Below, one piece after another: positions 9,677 through 21,719 of a DNA stretch of 64,000 bases (position 1 is the first letter of the stretch; the number at the start of each line of letters is the position of its first letter). Both the position numbers and the translations under genes were made by a program. Location of the stretch: contig CM055823.1 of NCBI GenBank assembly GCA_029582265.1, forward strand, positions 15,512,060 to 15,576,059. Direction: 5' to 3'. The notes beneath the pieces were generated by a model, which saw only the letters and a list, made by a program, of their open reading frames with translations, ran no database searches and was not told where the DNA came from. Origin of the DNA: Zoroaster sp. YZ-2022 (lineage: Eukaryota > Echinodermata > Asteroidea > Forcipulatida > Zoroasteridae).

Positions 9677-12600
9677 TGAAATCTTATAATGACCGTAAGC
9701 TAAAGTATGTATTCCATCTAGTAAAAATATGTCTCTTTTATTATCGAGACCGTCTAACGATTTTTTTGTCAACTTTTATAGTGTAAAGATGATGACCCTT
9801 GTTTCTAATAAAATTCATCTTGTGATGATACGTTTATTTTCAAATAAAACATCTTTAAAGATACAAATGATTAATTTTCTTTTCTAAAACTTGTTTTTAC
9901 GCCTTTAGCTTTTTTAATTCTTTCAAAAAACATGGGTCTTAAACTAGTAGCTTTTTTTATTTATATTTCTTTCGATAAATGCTTATGGAGTACATTTTGG
10001 TCTTAAACCTACAAATTCAAGAAATAGCTTCCGCCAGCTGTCTCATTCTTTAAATTTTCCAATCACTTTTTTTATTCACTTCAGAATATAAAAAGCAATG
10101 ATCTTTATAATATACTAAAATCGTATAAATCCACATCTTTATATAAATCTTTATAAACGTCTTCCGTTTCAATCTCGAGGAACAAACTATCCATGTCCGT
10201 GTAAAGTAAATTACACTTGTCGTCGTATTTCTTTTAAGCCAATGATGGCAATACAAATCATACATGAAAGCTTTAGATAAATCCAGTATGCTCATTCCTA
10301 CGTATACTGGACAGTTGAAATAAAGTTTTGTTTTATGCATGTGAAACGCCGCTAGATCGTGATCGAAAATCCTAACCTCAGCAAAAATTTGGTTTCGCGA
10401 TTAATTACTGATTTGATTTTCTGCTTTTTCATCGTTGATGGAATTTCAAATTCACGTTGACGCGATTTCATGCATTTTCCATCGTTTTCCAAAAACTGAA
10501 TTATTTATCAGGTTGTACAAGTCTTTTTAAAAATCTGGCGTTGCGTCTTTTCTGAGTTGGGTGTTTAAATCGATGTACGATTTCGTCCAAGGCAGTTCAT
10601 CAAATTCTAAAACGCGATGAATTTTAGTCGGTTTCATGCCGAGTTGTAAATACAATTGTAAATTACGATGGCCAAACACGTAGTTTGATTTATCGTATAA
10701 ATTTTAAACTAATTTTGTAACGTTTGGAGCAGGTTTGCCTTTAATAACTCCTATTGATAGTCAGACATCCATTCTTTCGGTACCGTCAATAACTCTGGCG
10801 TGAGTGGATATGCATTGTGAGAATCGTGTAATTCTTTAGGGTATTCTAAATCGCTTCGTACATCCTTTTTCACGTATTATTCCTTTTCTAAGAGTCTCTG
10901 TCCATTTGATGACGAGTCAACCATTTAAAATTACCCCTTAGTCGGTAAAGGTTGACTCATTACATTAGCAGTATAAATTATTCGCATCGAAATATTGTAT
11001 AAAAGTCCTAGGTTTCGTTTTATCGTCATTGTTTGCTTTTGCGTATCGTTTGCCACCATACACTTTCCTCCTCTAAGTACCTTTTCTATAAATAAATGCA
11101 TGTCGCCAATCCGTCAACAATTCTAAATTTGTCTTTAAATATTTTAATATTGCGTCCCAGCTCAATCCTGAATAGAGTAATAATAATGAGCGGATCTGCT
11201 TGTACTTTTTTTCATACAAAATTGGAACGAAAATTTTCAAACACGTCCACCCATAAGCAGTATACCCCGCACGTGATCGTGATAATCTCCTAAATTTTAC
11301 AATCAAAAGATTTGAAAACCATATCAGCGTGATCGTACTCTTTTTAATTAATGCGTTCGTCATTCAAACTACTATAAAAGATTCTATCGGAGGAAGACGC
11401 GTTTCACTAAAACGTTCGAAAGAGTCCATGTACTCGTAAGGATAAATACCCTTTGTTTTTAAAAAATTAAGAATTTTCGTCGCGCTCGTACTATTTTAAC
11501 GATTGAGTTTATCGAGCGAAGCGAGTAAAGAATTGAGCGCTTTGTCGATAAATCGCGGTTGCTTGATTCCAAAAAGATATGTACTTTTCCATATTGTTTG
11601 GAATACACGTTAAGATTTCCTCGCGTTTGACTTCAGCGGCTTGCATAATGAGATGAGAGTCGTAGCCTCGCAAATTATGGCTACGACCGGAATAAAAGTT
11701 TTGTCCGGTTTTCAACTTAGGTGCAAGTTACATTTACTATGCGTCCGCTCCTCTATATTTCCCGGTCACGTGACAATGATCGCGTACTCGACTAAACTTG
11801 ATATAAAACGCGCCAAATTTCTTCGGTACACTTGACACTTTTCTCCGCACCTTTTTACAACACTCGCTCATCTCAATAAAAAAGTCTTCCAAATCATCTT
11901 TACTCATATTTTTTTTTTCGCATATCCAACACTTTTTAGCATTTTGGAAATCTTCTTCATCGTCTCTTTCCATAAACATTCTTTTAGGATTTCTAAATAT
12001 CTCGTTGATGCGTTCTACTTGTTTTTGTAATTTATTAAAAAATGCTCCGGTATTTTCTCCTCGGTGCTCTAACAGAGGACAAGTTTCACCGTCGCACCGA
12101 ACAACGACGTACGAATAACCGCAAATAACGTGTTCTTTTGCATTGTTTTAGTATTTGTCGTATTCACATCAAATCAATCTTTTTAATTATGCTTTCAAAG
12201 TCGGCGTATATAACGAAAAGGAACTTTCATCTTTCTATGAAAATTTTAAATTTTAACGCGTATCGTTTTTACCTTTTTCAGGCATCTCACGATCTTTTGT
12301 CGGTCTGTCGTTTATTCCCTTACACATTTTTTATAATGATTCTCGAGATACGCTTCCATCGAGTAACCCTGTAAACATCTCAAACAAAAATGTTTACGTC
12401 CATTATGTTTTGTTTTGGTCGGAAAATAATTTATTTATATCTTTAATCCAAACGTAGTGAGATTTTCTTCTTTCTTATGAATTAATAATAAATTTATACG
12501 ATCTATAGTCTCGGGTTGAGTCGCTAAGTTTGTAAACTATAAAATGAGTTTGATTCGTAAACCAAAAACGTTTAGCGCGATACAATTTGTTTCTCCACTT

Positions 12601-13560
12601 GATTAATCTGACTGATTGGTGTAGGAGCCTCGATACCATCAAAATTAAAATCATCCTCTATCGGGTATATGTTGGAGAGTCTATCTTGAATGTTCTATTT
12701 GTATTCCTTTTTCTTTTTCATGTGAAAAAGAGCAACACGAAAAGCCCATCGCAAACAATCATCGTCTTTGTTTTTTGGGGTTGATGGCATGCTTTTTATT
12801 TTTTATGAAGTAGCATAACTCGATATAAGAACCAATTCCCTCAAAGGCTGATATCTCGAGATTGTAATATTCATACCTCTATACGTTCTACCACCCATCC
12901 AGAACCCTTTGCGTCCATTTTTCTAAAGACTCTTGAATTTGTGAAATAACGGTAACGAATACATTTTCAATACCATCCAAACTCAAATAAAACAATTTGT
13001 CCATTATTATGAAAACTAGGATCTTTCATAATCGGTAGTACCGTCCGGTTTATCTTTACGTAATTTTATACGTATATATATCATAAACTTAAATGACGTT
13101 TATTCTCGCAAGTCTAAAAAATAACTTGGCTCTAATCGCTGGCTTTGCCGCTTCCCAAAACTTGTTTTAAATCTTTTCTTTGATATAATTCAGCGGAACG
13201 GTCATTATTCGTCGACGTAAATATCCTCCACCATCAATCGCTGGTTCATCAAATTCTAAAACACCAGCGCGCCAATCTTTACAATCTTATACTGTAATCT
13301 TTTCGCAAATATCTTCTTCCCACTCTTCAACGGAATACTTTCAGCTTCTATAACAGCTTCAAGTTGACTCTTTGTTAATTTATATATAGGGCTTTCGTTT
13401 ATGCCGTTTTATATATTTTTTTACCGCCAGATACCGAGACCGTTTATCAATTTTACCCTTTCTGTTTTGTACTAATAATGATTGGTCTATGCGAGCGACC
13501 AAACTCTTTCCAATTCAGCTAACGTCCACTTTGATAAATATTTTGCCGTCATCTTTACAT
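9677..13560 (-). pseudogene. Polinton protein-primed DNA polymerase B, multiply broken
   Basis: The large minus-strand remnant reads from about 13560 down. The N-terminal part (FWEAAKPAIRAK near 13160) is followed by a KHFCLRC Cys-rich block (about 12405) and an exonuclease motif YADFESI (about 12200). At 11979-11737 come WICEKKNMS and DHCHVTGKYRG, then NLRGYDSHLIMQAAE at 11690-11630. LSWDAILKY lies near 11155 and GHRNLQLYLQLGM near 10670. The catalytic YTDMDSL (usual YxDTDS) is at about 10200, and the C-terminus IHTLAYGHYKI near 9690. At least a dozen stops or frame changes lie between, so it is long dead or badly sequenced. The enzyme would replicate the linear element using a terminal protein. 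Confidence 0.85.
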
Positions 13561-13731
13561 TTTATTTATCTACATAATCTTAATTTTATTATTTCAGTTT
13601 TAAGATCCGATTTTCAATATCTTTTTTTTTCGTAAGGGTTTTACATTTTTAAATTAACATCAATTTTATTAAATCTCACCTAGTCATACAGGGGACTTTT
13701 TTTTGCTTTTGAAATTTAACTAGAACATCTC

Positions 13732-13788
13732 ACCTCTTGACCTCTTTGACCTCTTGACATTTTTGACATTTTGACCTTTTGACCTCCC
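13732..13788 (+). repeat. Short tandem GACCTCTT/GACATTTT repeat
   Basis: Six to seven units of 8-11 bases (GACCTCTT, GACATTTT, GACCTTTT) abut the terminal palindrome. On the minus strand it is a purine-rich run. Confidence 0.7.
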
Positions 13789-13892
13789 AGTAGTATGTCA
13801 GATGAGAGAACGGAGCGCAGCGCAGTGGTCCTGGACCATGAACGGAGCGCAAGGGAGTGAAATGGTCCAGGACTCTCATCTGACATACTACT
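13789..13892. repeat. 104-bp palindrome at the right end of the Polinton-like element
   Basis: The outer arms AGTAGTATGTCAGATGAGAG (13789-13808) and CTCTCATCTGACATACTACT (13873-13892) are exact reverse complements. GGTCCTGGACCA-type inner arms also pair (near 13828-13839 and 13862-13873). The outer sequence starts 5'-AG on both strands, as Polinton termini do. LINE sequence begins right after it. It may be a terminal hairpin or two termini joined head to head. Confidence 0.75.
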
Positions 13893-14400
13893 TAAGGTCA
13901 TGGTTCGAATTCAAAGAAAACGACGTCAATGTTTCTGGTTTGGAATTATTAGACCCCATAGAAATTAGAAATCAGATCATATGGGGCAACAGTCTCATAA
14001 ATATTAACGGTAAACCGTTTACATCTTTAAGCCATTGGATTAAGTCTGGTATTGTGTTTTGTAGGAGACTTGTCCTAGAAGTATTTGTTTTACACGCTAC
14101 TGACATTCAAAAATCAGCTCATCAACAAAACAAACTTCATTGCTTAGAGACGTGTATCAAGTCCAGAAAAGCAATACCTAACATTTGGATCAAGAAACTA
14201 GCGGCTGCCAAATTGACTCAATTCATTGCTTCCTCTATAAATGAAAAAAGTTCTGAATAAGGGATAATCACAAACTGACCGGAACAATTTGAAATCCAAG
14301 ACAGTGTATAATATTCTTGTTAAGAACAAACAACACGTAAGTAGAGGTGAAGTGTACTGGAAAACCGTCTTACAACTCCCCACATGACTTTAATTGATTC
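13893..14400 (+). pseudogene. L1-Tx1-type LINE fragment (RT C-terminal region)
   Basis: An open frame from the palindrome into this region reads LRSWFEFKENDVNVSGLELL, then INGKPFTSLSHWIKSGIVFC. That is the conserved region after the reverse transcriptase in L1-Tx1-clade ORF2 proteins. A stop occurs at 14258-14260, and similar fragments follow to about 14400. The apparent N-terminal 30 codons of this frame (from 13802) come from the palindrome and are not part of the LINE. The fragment lacks both element ends. Confidence 0.65.
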
Positions 14401-15108
14401 AGAAGTTTGAATTTTAAGATTAAAAAACCACCTATAAATAAATATAAAGAATTCAGTTTTAAGTAATATACTAACATCCCTCCCAAATAAAAACTAATCT
14501 GACTAATTAAGTAACTCGTTCTAGTTGTTCTATATGCAATAGAACTTGGACGACCTCAATCACTATATTTGTTTTCCTGTAAGTCTCTTGAAACAATTTT
14601 GACACAATATTGGCTATCCTCATGAATTTTAACTTTACGTGCATCAAGCATGACATTAAGTTGAAAGATATAGGGTAAGAGCTATAATATTAAGGATATT
14701 AATTTTCGACACGGTTAACCTCTTAATAATAACAGCATCTTTCACTGTGGTGTACAAAATGCAGAGTAATTAACGCATTCAATTCAAACAACACCACTTT
14801 TTAATTATAAAACTACTTTGGGAAAACGTTCAAAATGAAACTGAATTCACAAACTGTATTATACCAAATTTCAAAAACATTTGTCTGTTAATCAATTTGT
14901 AATGCTTCTGTTTTCTTCTTTTGTTTTGTACAATGTGTGCTTTTGACATGTAAATTGTACTTTCGATGGATAAACAATAAAACGCCTGGAAAAAGGCAAA
15001 AAGAGAAAAAATCATATGATTAAATATCCTATTAATTACTAAAATGATGTTCATAAAGAGAGAAAGGAATTTGAAACTTCACCTATGTTCAAAATATAAC
15101 AAAGGTGA
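14400..15108. other. AT-rich interval, no gene seen
   Basis: This stretch contains only short reading frames without recognisable motifs and no clear repeat ends. It separates the LINE fragment from the Gypsy LTR. Confidence 0.5.
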
Positions 15109-15395
15109 TGTTGTGTCTTGCAGACGATTGTAGCAATTATGACTTTTTGATGCTTTTACTGGACGAAGGCTGGAGTCTACAATGGCTAAATCGCCCACTA
15201 GAACGCCACATGGCCAAATTCCTCCTTCTTACATCATAAATCACCCAAACCAAGTCAGACAGAGGAGGAGACTATAGCCTGGGTCCATAGTAATAAAACC
15301 CTTGGTCCTAAAAAGGGTTGCTTACATGTGTGTGTAGGAATTAGAGTTGCTGTACAAGTCACAACCAAAAGTTGAACATTTTTGAAGTTGTGACA
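15109..15395 (-). repeat. 3' long terminal repeat of the Gypsy element
   Basis: Read on the minus strand this 287-bp segment begins TGTCACAAC and ends GACACAACA, the TG...CA form of LTRs. The adjacent minus-strand sequence TTTTAGAAGGGGAGAG (15396-15411) is a good polypurine tract for plus-strand priming. The partner LTR is missing, so age cannot be estimated from LTR divergence. Confidence 0.78.
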
Positions 15396-15899
15396 CTCTC
15401 CCCTTCTAAAATCATGCGGCGTCCTGACATGGCAAGAATAATATTTTATACAAATTAAATTATACTGGCAAAAGGCAAGACTGGAACAACTATAGCTCTG
15501 CTTTTGAATAGCAAAATGTTTCCTTCTAATAATTTAGCTTCTGACAACTCCCAGCCGACCATACCCAAGAGCGATCTGGTGGTGGTCTTTGACGAAAAGG
15601 GGTCTCCGACGATACTTACCTAGAGCTGGGGACTTCCACTGGTTGACTCTTCCGACGACGTAAGACTGTCTGTCTCAGTCGATTTTTGTCTCTGTGGGGG
15701 ATGGGGACTCACTGCCTATATGGTTGGTTAGGGGCATCAACTGCATCGTGGGGTCGTGTCCGACTTTATGCCCACTCCTCAGGAGTCCATCGGTTCATCA
15801 TCTTGGGTTATATGGCCTGTAAAGGCTCAGCTGGATGGAATTCATGGGCATCTCTGGATTTAGCGGTCCAATAGGTAAAAGCCTCTCACCACTGGAACT

Positions 15900-17650
15900 T
15901 GCATGTGCGGATCGAGTCTCCTTGGGGCTGGCATCATGGGCGAGTCCTGCCCTGAATCACCACTACCGGTAAAGATGAGTCTGACTCTGAACTGGTGAGG
16001 CCCCCAACACTGGGTACATCAGTGGGTCATTTTCCTCAGAGATCGTCGTAGGGAGGCCCTTGGACATAGCTTAGGAACTTTTAATGAGAAGGAAATGGCT
16101 CAGGGCATCGGAAGAAACCCACATGGAAGGAGCATATTTCGATGAAAGAGTGCGGTCTCGACCACTGCCATCTTCAAGGTCAATACTACGTACACCATGA
16201 GGCATCAGTCATAATACCGATGCGCTTCACGACCTTGTACGTTGCTGTAGTTGTCCAGCGGTCTGCCAACTTGTACCAGTGAGGGCCGACATTCTTCACC
16301 AGTACCCGGTCACCAACTGATAATAGCTTGGATCCCGGACTCTTCTGTCATATCTCTCCTTGTGGTAATTTGTGGCTTTCTCCGCTCGGGCTGCAGTGCA
16401 AGTTGATGAGCGCGTTGCAGCCTGTCATCACGTAGATCATGAACATATTATGATGAGATGTGTGGCCTTATTGGGGATAGCGTTGGTAACACCGAATTGT
16501 TGATCAATCGGCAGGCGGGGTTCCTTCGGCAGAATAGCATCAGTGAATGACGGGGGACACCCCAGTGGCATCATTCTTGGTACAATTTATAAGCATGAAC
16601 CAAGGGTATTGACTTGTAGAGACGCCACTGGTGTTTCTTCTCTTCCTCCAAGGTGCCAAGCATACCACCAATGAGTGTTTGGTTAAAACGGCTCAACCTG
16701 ACCATTCCTAACTGTGAATGAGATATGGTGTTGTGCGTGATTTTCGGATCCCAGCAAGTTGACCTTTAACAGCTCCTGGAGGTTAAGGCTTGCCTCAAAG
16801 TCACGCGCCCTTGGTCAGAATGAGAAAGTTGACGCTCTGCGGGAAGAGCCATAGGTGGATGAAGAACTCTTCCCAGAGTACCCTTAGCCACCGTCCTCTG
16901 CCTTCTGATCACTTGGTTGGGAAGACCTGGGCATACCTGGTAAAAATGATCTGTTACTCACTGGGATATTCTTGGTCATTGCGGTCGTCCGGGAGGCTCA
17001 AGTGACAGGAGAGTCCCATGCAAACTAGTTCCATTAGGTGCACGTCGTCTTTATATGGCAGACTAATGGGGCTCTCCTCAACATCTTCCTCTTCCTACGT
17101 GAGACATCGGGGCAAGTCCCCTTGCATTGCTCTTCTAAGTCAGCAGCCATCCTGGAGCCAGTAGAAACGAGCTCGTGCCAGATCAAGGGTTCGTTCATAC
17201 CTAAGTGACCGACCTGGTCATGCACCCCCTCAAAAAGGCAAGGTGGCGGCGCTGACTCGTGGGCACAGAACTAACTGCGCGTTTAGGAGGTTCCCCATGA
17301 CCCGCACTGTCGCAGTACAGAACCCCATCATCTTCAAGTTTTCAAAGTGTTCCCTTTGGCGGAGGAGAATCCTTTGTGTCCATCAGTAGTCAGGGTTTGC
17401 CGTTCGCCCCCTTCTGCTGCGGTAGGGTGTTTTCCTGTCTTCAGGCACTCAGTCATGTAACATCTGATGTCCTCGCCTTGGATTATTTGCAAGTCTACCC
17501 AGTCCATTCGAGGGGTAAAAGGCGCCCCTGCAAGGGTGAGTCCTTGGCCGGGCCACGTGACTCCATTGAGAACATCAGGTACTGCACTAGATGAGTCGGT
17601 GAGGCGTTTCCAAGTTAAAGGTGCATGTCGCATATCACTGGCAAACTGCT
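15900..17650 (-). pseudogene. Gypsy integrase remnant
   Basis: A minus-strand frame at 17034-17225 contains HDQVGHLGMNE and later CKGTCPD, matching the HHCC zinc-binding domain of retroviral-type integrases. The catalytic core is too broken to show its DDE residues. Near 16330-16250 the C-terminal motif SVGDRVLVKNVG and DRWTTTATYKVVKR are readable in frame pieces. Breaks are scattered throughout. Confidence 0.7.
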
Positions 17651-17898
17651 TGCCACACTTGATTCATCTAGTCTGATGTCCACATCACTGGGAGGACTCT
17701 CTTTTCGAAGCTGTTGAATTCGTTCATCATTTCCCATAGCTTCAAAGCATGAAAGTAGTGGGAATGCCTAAAAGGGCGTCGTGATAACCCATCGGCATCT
17801 ACGTTCTTCTTCCCAGACCTGTACTAGTATGCTGAAGTCATGTAATTAGCCAAGGCTGCTAACCAACTGCTGCCCAGTCGCATCAAGTCGAGCGGACG

Positions 17899-19201
17899 TT
17901 AGAATATGCTAACAGGGTCAGCGGGTTGTTGTCGGTGAGAACCTTTAAATTGACTGCCATAAAGGTAACTCATGAAACTTCTCAGTGACTGACCACTTCC
18001 AACGCCAGAAACTCCTAACTTGTGCGCTGGGTAGTTCTGTTCGCTGCGTGAGAGTCCCCGACTTGCATAAGCAATGACTTTCATCTTGCCATCTTGCTCT
18101 TGGTAGAGTGCTGCACCAAGGCCAGTCAAGCTCGCATCCGTGTGAAGAAAGAAAGGAGAGCTGTAATCAACAAACCCGAGGACTGGAGCTGTTGTTAACT
18201 TCCCAATTAAGTCTTCAAACGCAGCTTGACATACCGGCGTCCACAGGCTACCAAATGGTTCCGTTGCACTACGAACTAGGGTCTTCCGTTTACGCCCCTT
18301 CGAGAATCTTCGCTTCGTCAAGTCACAGCCAGCGGTGAGTTGGTTAAGTGGGCGGGCAATCGCAGAATAATTGACTACAAATCTCCTGTAGTACCCGGTG
18401 AATCCAAGAAATGACTTCAACTCCTAAGCATTGATGGAGTTGGCCATGACTTAACAGAGCTGATCTTGTCGGGGTCAGTGCTTACTCCTTCTTTTGAAAC
18501 GACGTGACCAAGACAGACGACTGAAAGAACTGGCATTTGCTAGGGTTAAGTTTTAAGCCAAATTCCTTCAACCTGTCCAGTACCTTGGTCAGCCGTTCCT
18601 CATGTTCCTCAACTGTGCGAGAAAATACAAGTAAATCATTGAGGTACACCATTACCTCCATAAGATTTAGCTCGCCCATACACTTCTCCATTAATCTTTG
18701 GAAAGTAGCTGGGGCATTTGTGATTCCCTGAGGCATTCGGTTAAATCAAAAGCCAAGAGGCACCAAAATGCCGTTTTCGCCTTGTCCGCCTCTCCAGCTC
18801 TATCCGCCTCCTACAGCTCTATCTGGTAATAACCAGATTTGAGGTCTGAACAAGTGAAACCCTTGCTCCATTCAAAGCGTGGAGAGCTTCCTCTATTTTC
18901 GGCATGGTGTACTGGTCACGAACCGTCCGACTGTTTAGGCGACGATAGTCAATGCACAACCGAACGTCCCATTCTTCTTCCGCGACAACGATTGGTGAGG
19001 CGAATTGACTTTCAAGGCCTGATGATCCTCACCCATCAAGTCAGCTAGGTGTTTCCGAACATCCGCATAGTCTGCTGGTTCAATCCCTCTTGACTTCACC
19101 CGGAATGCAGAGTCATCAGACAGGCGGATGTGATGTTTGACTGCAGAAGTGCACCCAATATCCATATCGTCTCTTGAGAAAATGGATGAATACCCCTGCA
19201 A
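17899..19201 (-). pseudogene. Gypsy reverse transcriptase and RNase H
   Basis: The RT begins near 19200 (FSRDDMDIGCTSAVKHHIRL) and continues at 18736-18482 with MPQGITNAPATFQRLMEKCM. The active-site box reads YLNDLL instead of the usual YxDD, so the first catalytic Asp of the pair is replaced by Asn. The connection and RNase H follow at 18420-17899: FLGFTGYYRRFV, then FFLHTDASLTGLGAALYQ with its catalytic Asp, then KVIAYASRGLSRSEQNY. The separate frames mean at least two breaks. Family membership is clear from motif order. Confidence 0.88.
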
Positions 19202-19840
19202 CCGCCAGTGATCCCTCTCCGCTCTTCATTAGAACAAGGGGAATTTTCAAAATTAAATGACAAAGGCTTGTCTGTGGGTGGCCCTAGCTCTGTTGCCTCA
19301 CAGTTGACATTCGGCAGTTTTGACTCCTCAGGACTTTTCATTGGTGCAATAGGCCCAACCACTTCCACAGCATATGTGTGAGCGATGACTGCCCCTGGAG
19401 GGAGAACGATGTCGTGGTTTGCCTCATTTGACACAAGTAGCTTCACTTCGGACTTAGCAACTGCCGGGAGTGTGCAGAGCGTGCGCCTGACGACTAGACC
19501 ACCTGGCATGACACATCCTTCTCCTGCTTCTATTAATATGGGGGCTTCAACATAAAAAGGGGTGGTAGTGATACCGTGTAATGTAGCCGACTCACCACTT
19601 TTACAATAATCTGGTCGTTACCACAGAGTCGCACTGAGGAAATGAAATCATCAGATGTAGACATGCGTGCGGCTGCATCCATGGCTCGTATGCTCCGGCC
19701 CATGCACAGCTAACCTCTAACTTTTGAAGGAAGTCTGGACCAGCTCGTTCCTTGCATCTCTGCGTCGTCCGTTTTATAACATTCGTGTTGGTACCCAAGT
19801 AGTGGTATCCTATCATGCCCGTCCCTGCTAGGTGTGACAA
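19096..19840 (-). pseudogene. Gypsy polyprotein region upstream of RT
   Basis: Minus-strand frames 19509-19096 (MPGGLVVRRTLCTLPAVAKS, then DIVLPPGAVIAHTYAVEV) and 19840-19601 correspond to the protease-to-RT linker common in Gypsy polyproteins. Motif evidence for the protease itself (DTG/DSG) is not clear; the residues near FPQCDSVVTT may be its remnant. No gag or primer-binding site is visible before the block boundary. Confidence 0.55.
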
Positions 19841-20967
19841 GCGCCAGAGTAGCTATCTCTCACTAACACCGGCCGTGCTCTCTGAAAACCTCAAACTGAC
19901 CTCTATATACCCTACGTACGGCACCGTCTTCCCGCTTGCTCCAACAACTTTTAGGTTATTAAGGGCTGTATTGGTTTAGATGCTTGGATAGTGGTAGGAT
20001 TTAATTGGGAGAGTAGTCTTCACATTGCTAAAACAGGAATACCTATTGGGGTTGACTTTAAATTTTTGATTTGTTGTTTAAATATCTACACCTGCACATA
20101 AGGTCATCATCCTTATTTCAAATTATTATTATTTTTTAATTGTAAACATTTGTATTTATTTGTATACCAAAGTCAAAGCAAATAGGATCATACATGTTCT
20201 TTGTGCATGTGTCCATCCGCCCGTCACACTTCAGAAATACTTCATGGACTTTTAAATTTGACCCCATGAGGTGAAAGTTCAAGATAAAAAGGAAATACAA
20301 TTCTGTCAGCATGATGAATGAAAGAATATTTCATTTACAGACCTGTGATCCGTTAACACGTATATAAATGTTTACTCATCAATGTTAAGTCACTGTTACT
20401 TACTTGGACACTTTGTTGTTTAGTCCTGTACACCTAAGGCTGTGCATTTCGGTTATTTCGGGAACCGGATACCAGAAATTGGAAATCTCCGGATACTTGG
20501 GTACCCATAAACAATTTTGTAAAACACGAAAATACTCCCAAATGTATAAAATAACCAATATAAACACAAATTTCTCTTGTTTTATTATGGACTTTTGTGG
20601 ACCTCTATATTAAAAATTACTCATATCATCCCCATTCCGCACACACATTTTGTTAACAAAAAATTAGAGATTTCCATTTGTTTGTGTGGCTTAAATGGTC
20701 AGTTGAAATTTTCAACAGTCGTTTATGAGTAATTGGAACTGAAAAATGGAACAGTTTCAGTCGAGTATCCAGGTACCCGGATACCCGGCACAGTCTTATG
20801 TACACCTATGGGAAGGACTCTAAACAAAATTCTTAAAGGTAGCCAATGTTTCTGGCAACTTAATGCATGGTTTGACCACTGTAATGGAATAGAAGTAACT
20901 GGCTAGCATATAGTTCTAGTATACAAACATTACAAATCTGTTATTCTCATACAGTGGGATTATGTTT

Positions 20968-21057
20968 TGACTTGAAGAGGGGGCACTTCTCTGAGGAGCA
21001 ACTCGAAGTAGCAGTTACTGTCTTACGAGGATGTTCTGCCTCAACAATGACACCAAG
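20968..21057 (+). pseudogene. Degenerate exon, sister of 58067-58156
   Basis: The sequence GAGGAGCAACTCGAAGTAGC and the donor ACCAAG/GTATTAAG match the X2 exon. A 2-base deletion relative to X2 (GCAGTTACTG against GTAGCTGACTG) shifts the frame after SEEQLEV. It is therefore a pseudo-exon unless the deletion is a sequencing error. Confidence 0.65.
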
Positions 21058-21279
21058 GTATTAAGTTTGCTTATGTTTGCTCTTGAAATTCTCTTCTGCA
21101 TTTTGTAAAATCCTGCTTTGATCCATATATCAAGCGCAATTGCTATTCCAATGAAAAGATAGATATAAGTAACTGCTTGTTAGTTTATTTACCAGTGCTT
21201 GTCTCTGCCATTTTCAAATTTATTTATCTACTTTTAATCCAGGTTTATTTACAGAAAGGGACCACATTTTTTGATTCAG

Positions 21280-21314
21280 CTGCCAGCCATTTGTAGCCCC
21301 AAATACTTTCAGAG
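21280..21314 (+). pseudogene. Degenerate exon, sister of 58382-58412
   Basis: An acceptor TTTTTTGATTCAG and donor AGAG/GTAATTTATT match the X2 exon. The 35-base length differs from 31 bases in X2, so the frame is not kept between copies. Confidence 0.5.
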
Positions 21315-21458
21315 GTAATTTATTTATTGCTCTTGGTTTTTGACTAGTGGCCATTCCAAATGTTGCCACAGACAATTTGATTTTCTATAAGAATGAAATT
21401 AAATGCCTGCACTGCAGTGTCGATAAAGCATAGTCCTGAGAAAAAAATAATCACTCAT

Positions 21459-21666
21459 TCTTCTTCTTCTTCTTCTTCTTTCTTCTTCTTCTCTTTCTTT
21501 CTTCTTCTTTCTTCTTCTTCTCTTTCTTCTTCTTCTTCTTCTTCTTCTTCTTCTTCTTCTTCTTCTTCTTCTTCTTCTTCTTCTTCTTCTTCTTCTTCTT
21601 CTTCTTCTTCTTCAGCCTTCTTCTTCTTCTTCTTCTTCTTGCTTCTTCTTCTTCTTCTTCTTCTTA
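21459..21666 (+). repeat. CTT microsatellite, about 200 bp
   Basis: Long TTC/CTT array with scattered single-base variants. It creates artificial poly-Ser (+) and poly-Glu (-) reading frames. It lies at one end of the 153-bp repeat element; a GA-rich run sits at the matching place beside the inverted copy at 29085-29480. Confidence 0.95.
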
Positions 21667-21719
21667 TTCTCTGCTCAATAACTGTCCGGTAACAAACACA
21701 TACTTGCAAAGGCTTCACA

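Larger units (their letters stand above)
3935..13892. mobile_element. Maverick/Polinton (adintovirus-like) element, decayed
   Basis: The stretch from the gap to 13892 contains a gene set diagnostic of Polintons. It has a double-jelly-roll major capsid, an FtsK/HerA-type packaging ATPase, a retrovirus-like integrase and a protein-primed family B DNA polymerase, each broken by stops or frame changes. The polymerase is on the minus strand, convergent with integrase. Two small conserved minus-strand genes lie left of the capsid gene. I did not recognise the protease or the single-jelly-roll minor capsid. The left terminus lies in or beyond the gap; the right terminus is probably the palindrome at 13789-13892. 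Base composition (AT-rich with long homopolymers) differs from the flanks. Confidence 0.85.
15109..19970 (-). mobile_element. Ty3/Gypsy LTR retrotransposon, 5' truncated and decayed
   Basis: On the minus strand the order is protease-linked region (about 19840-19260), reverse transcriptase (19200-18480), RNase H (18420-17900), integrase zinc-binding region (about 17225) and integrase C-terminal region (to about 16200). The polypurine tract and 3' LTR follow. No 5' LTR is present; the element stops where block X1 starts near 19975. Frequent stops and frame changes make it non-autonomous. Confidence 0.85.

Noticed and set aside
3935..13892. Bacterial or phage contamination
   Set aside because: Gene set (Polinton integrase, capsid, protein-primed polymerase) and convergent layout are those of animal Polintons; no bacterial gene features.
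13802..13892. N-terminal 30 codons of the frame ending at 14260 as protein
   Set aside because: They are translated from the palindrome; the LINE homology starts only after it.
21393..21718. Long poly-Ser (+) and poly-Glu (-) reading frames
   Set aside because: Produced by the CTT microsatellite; no flanking coding signal.
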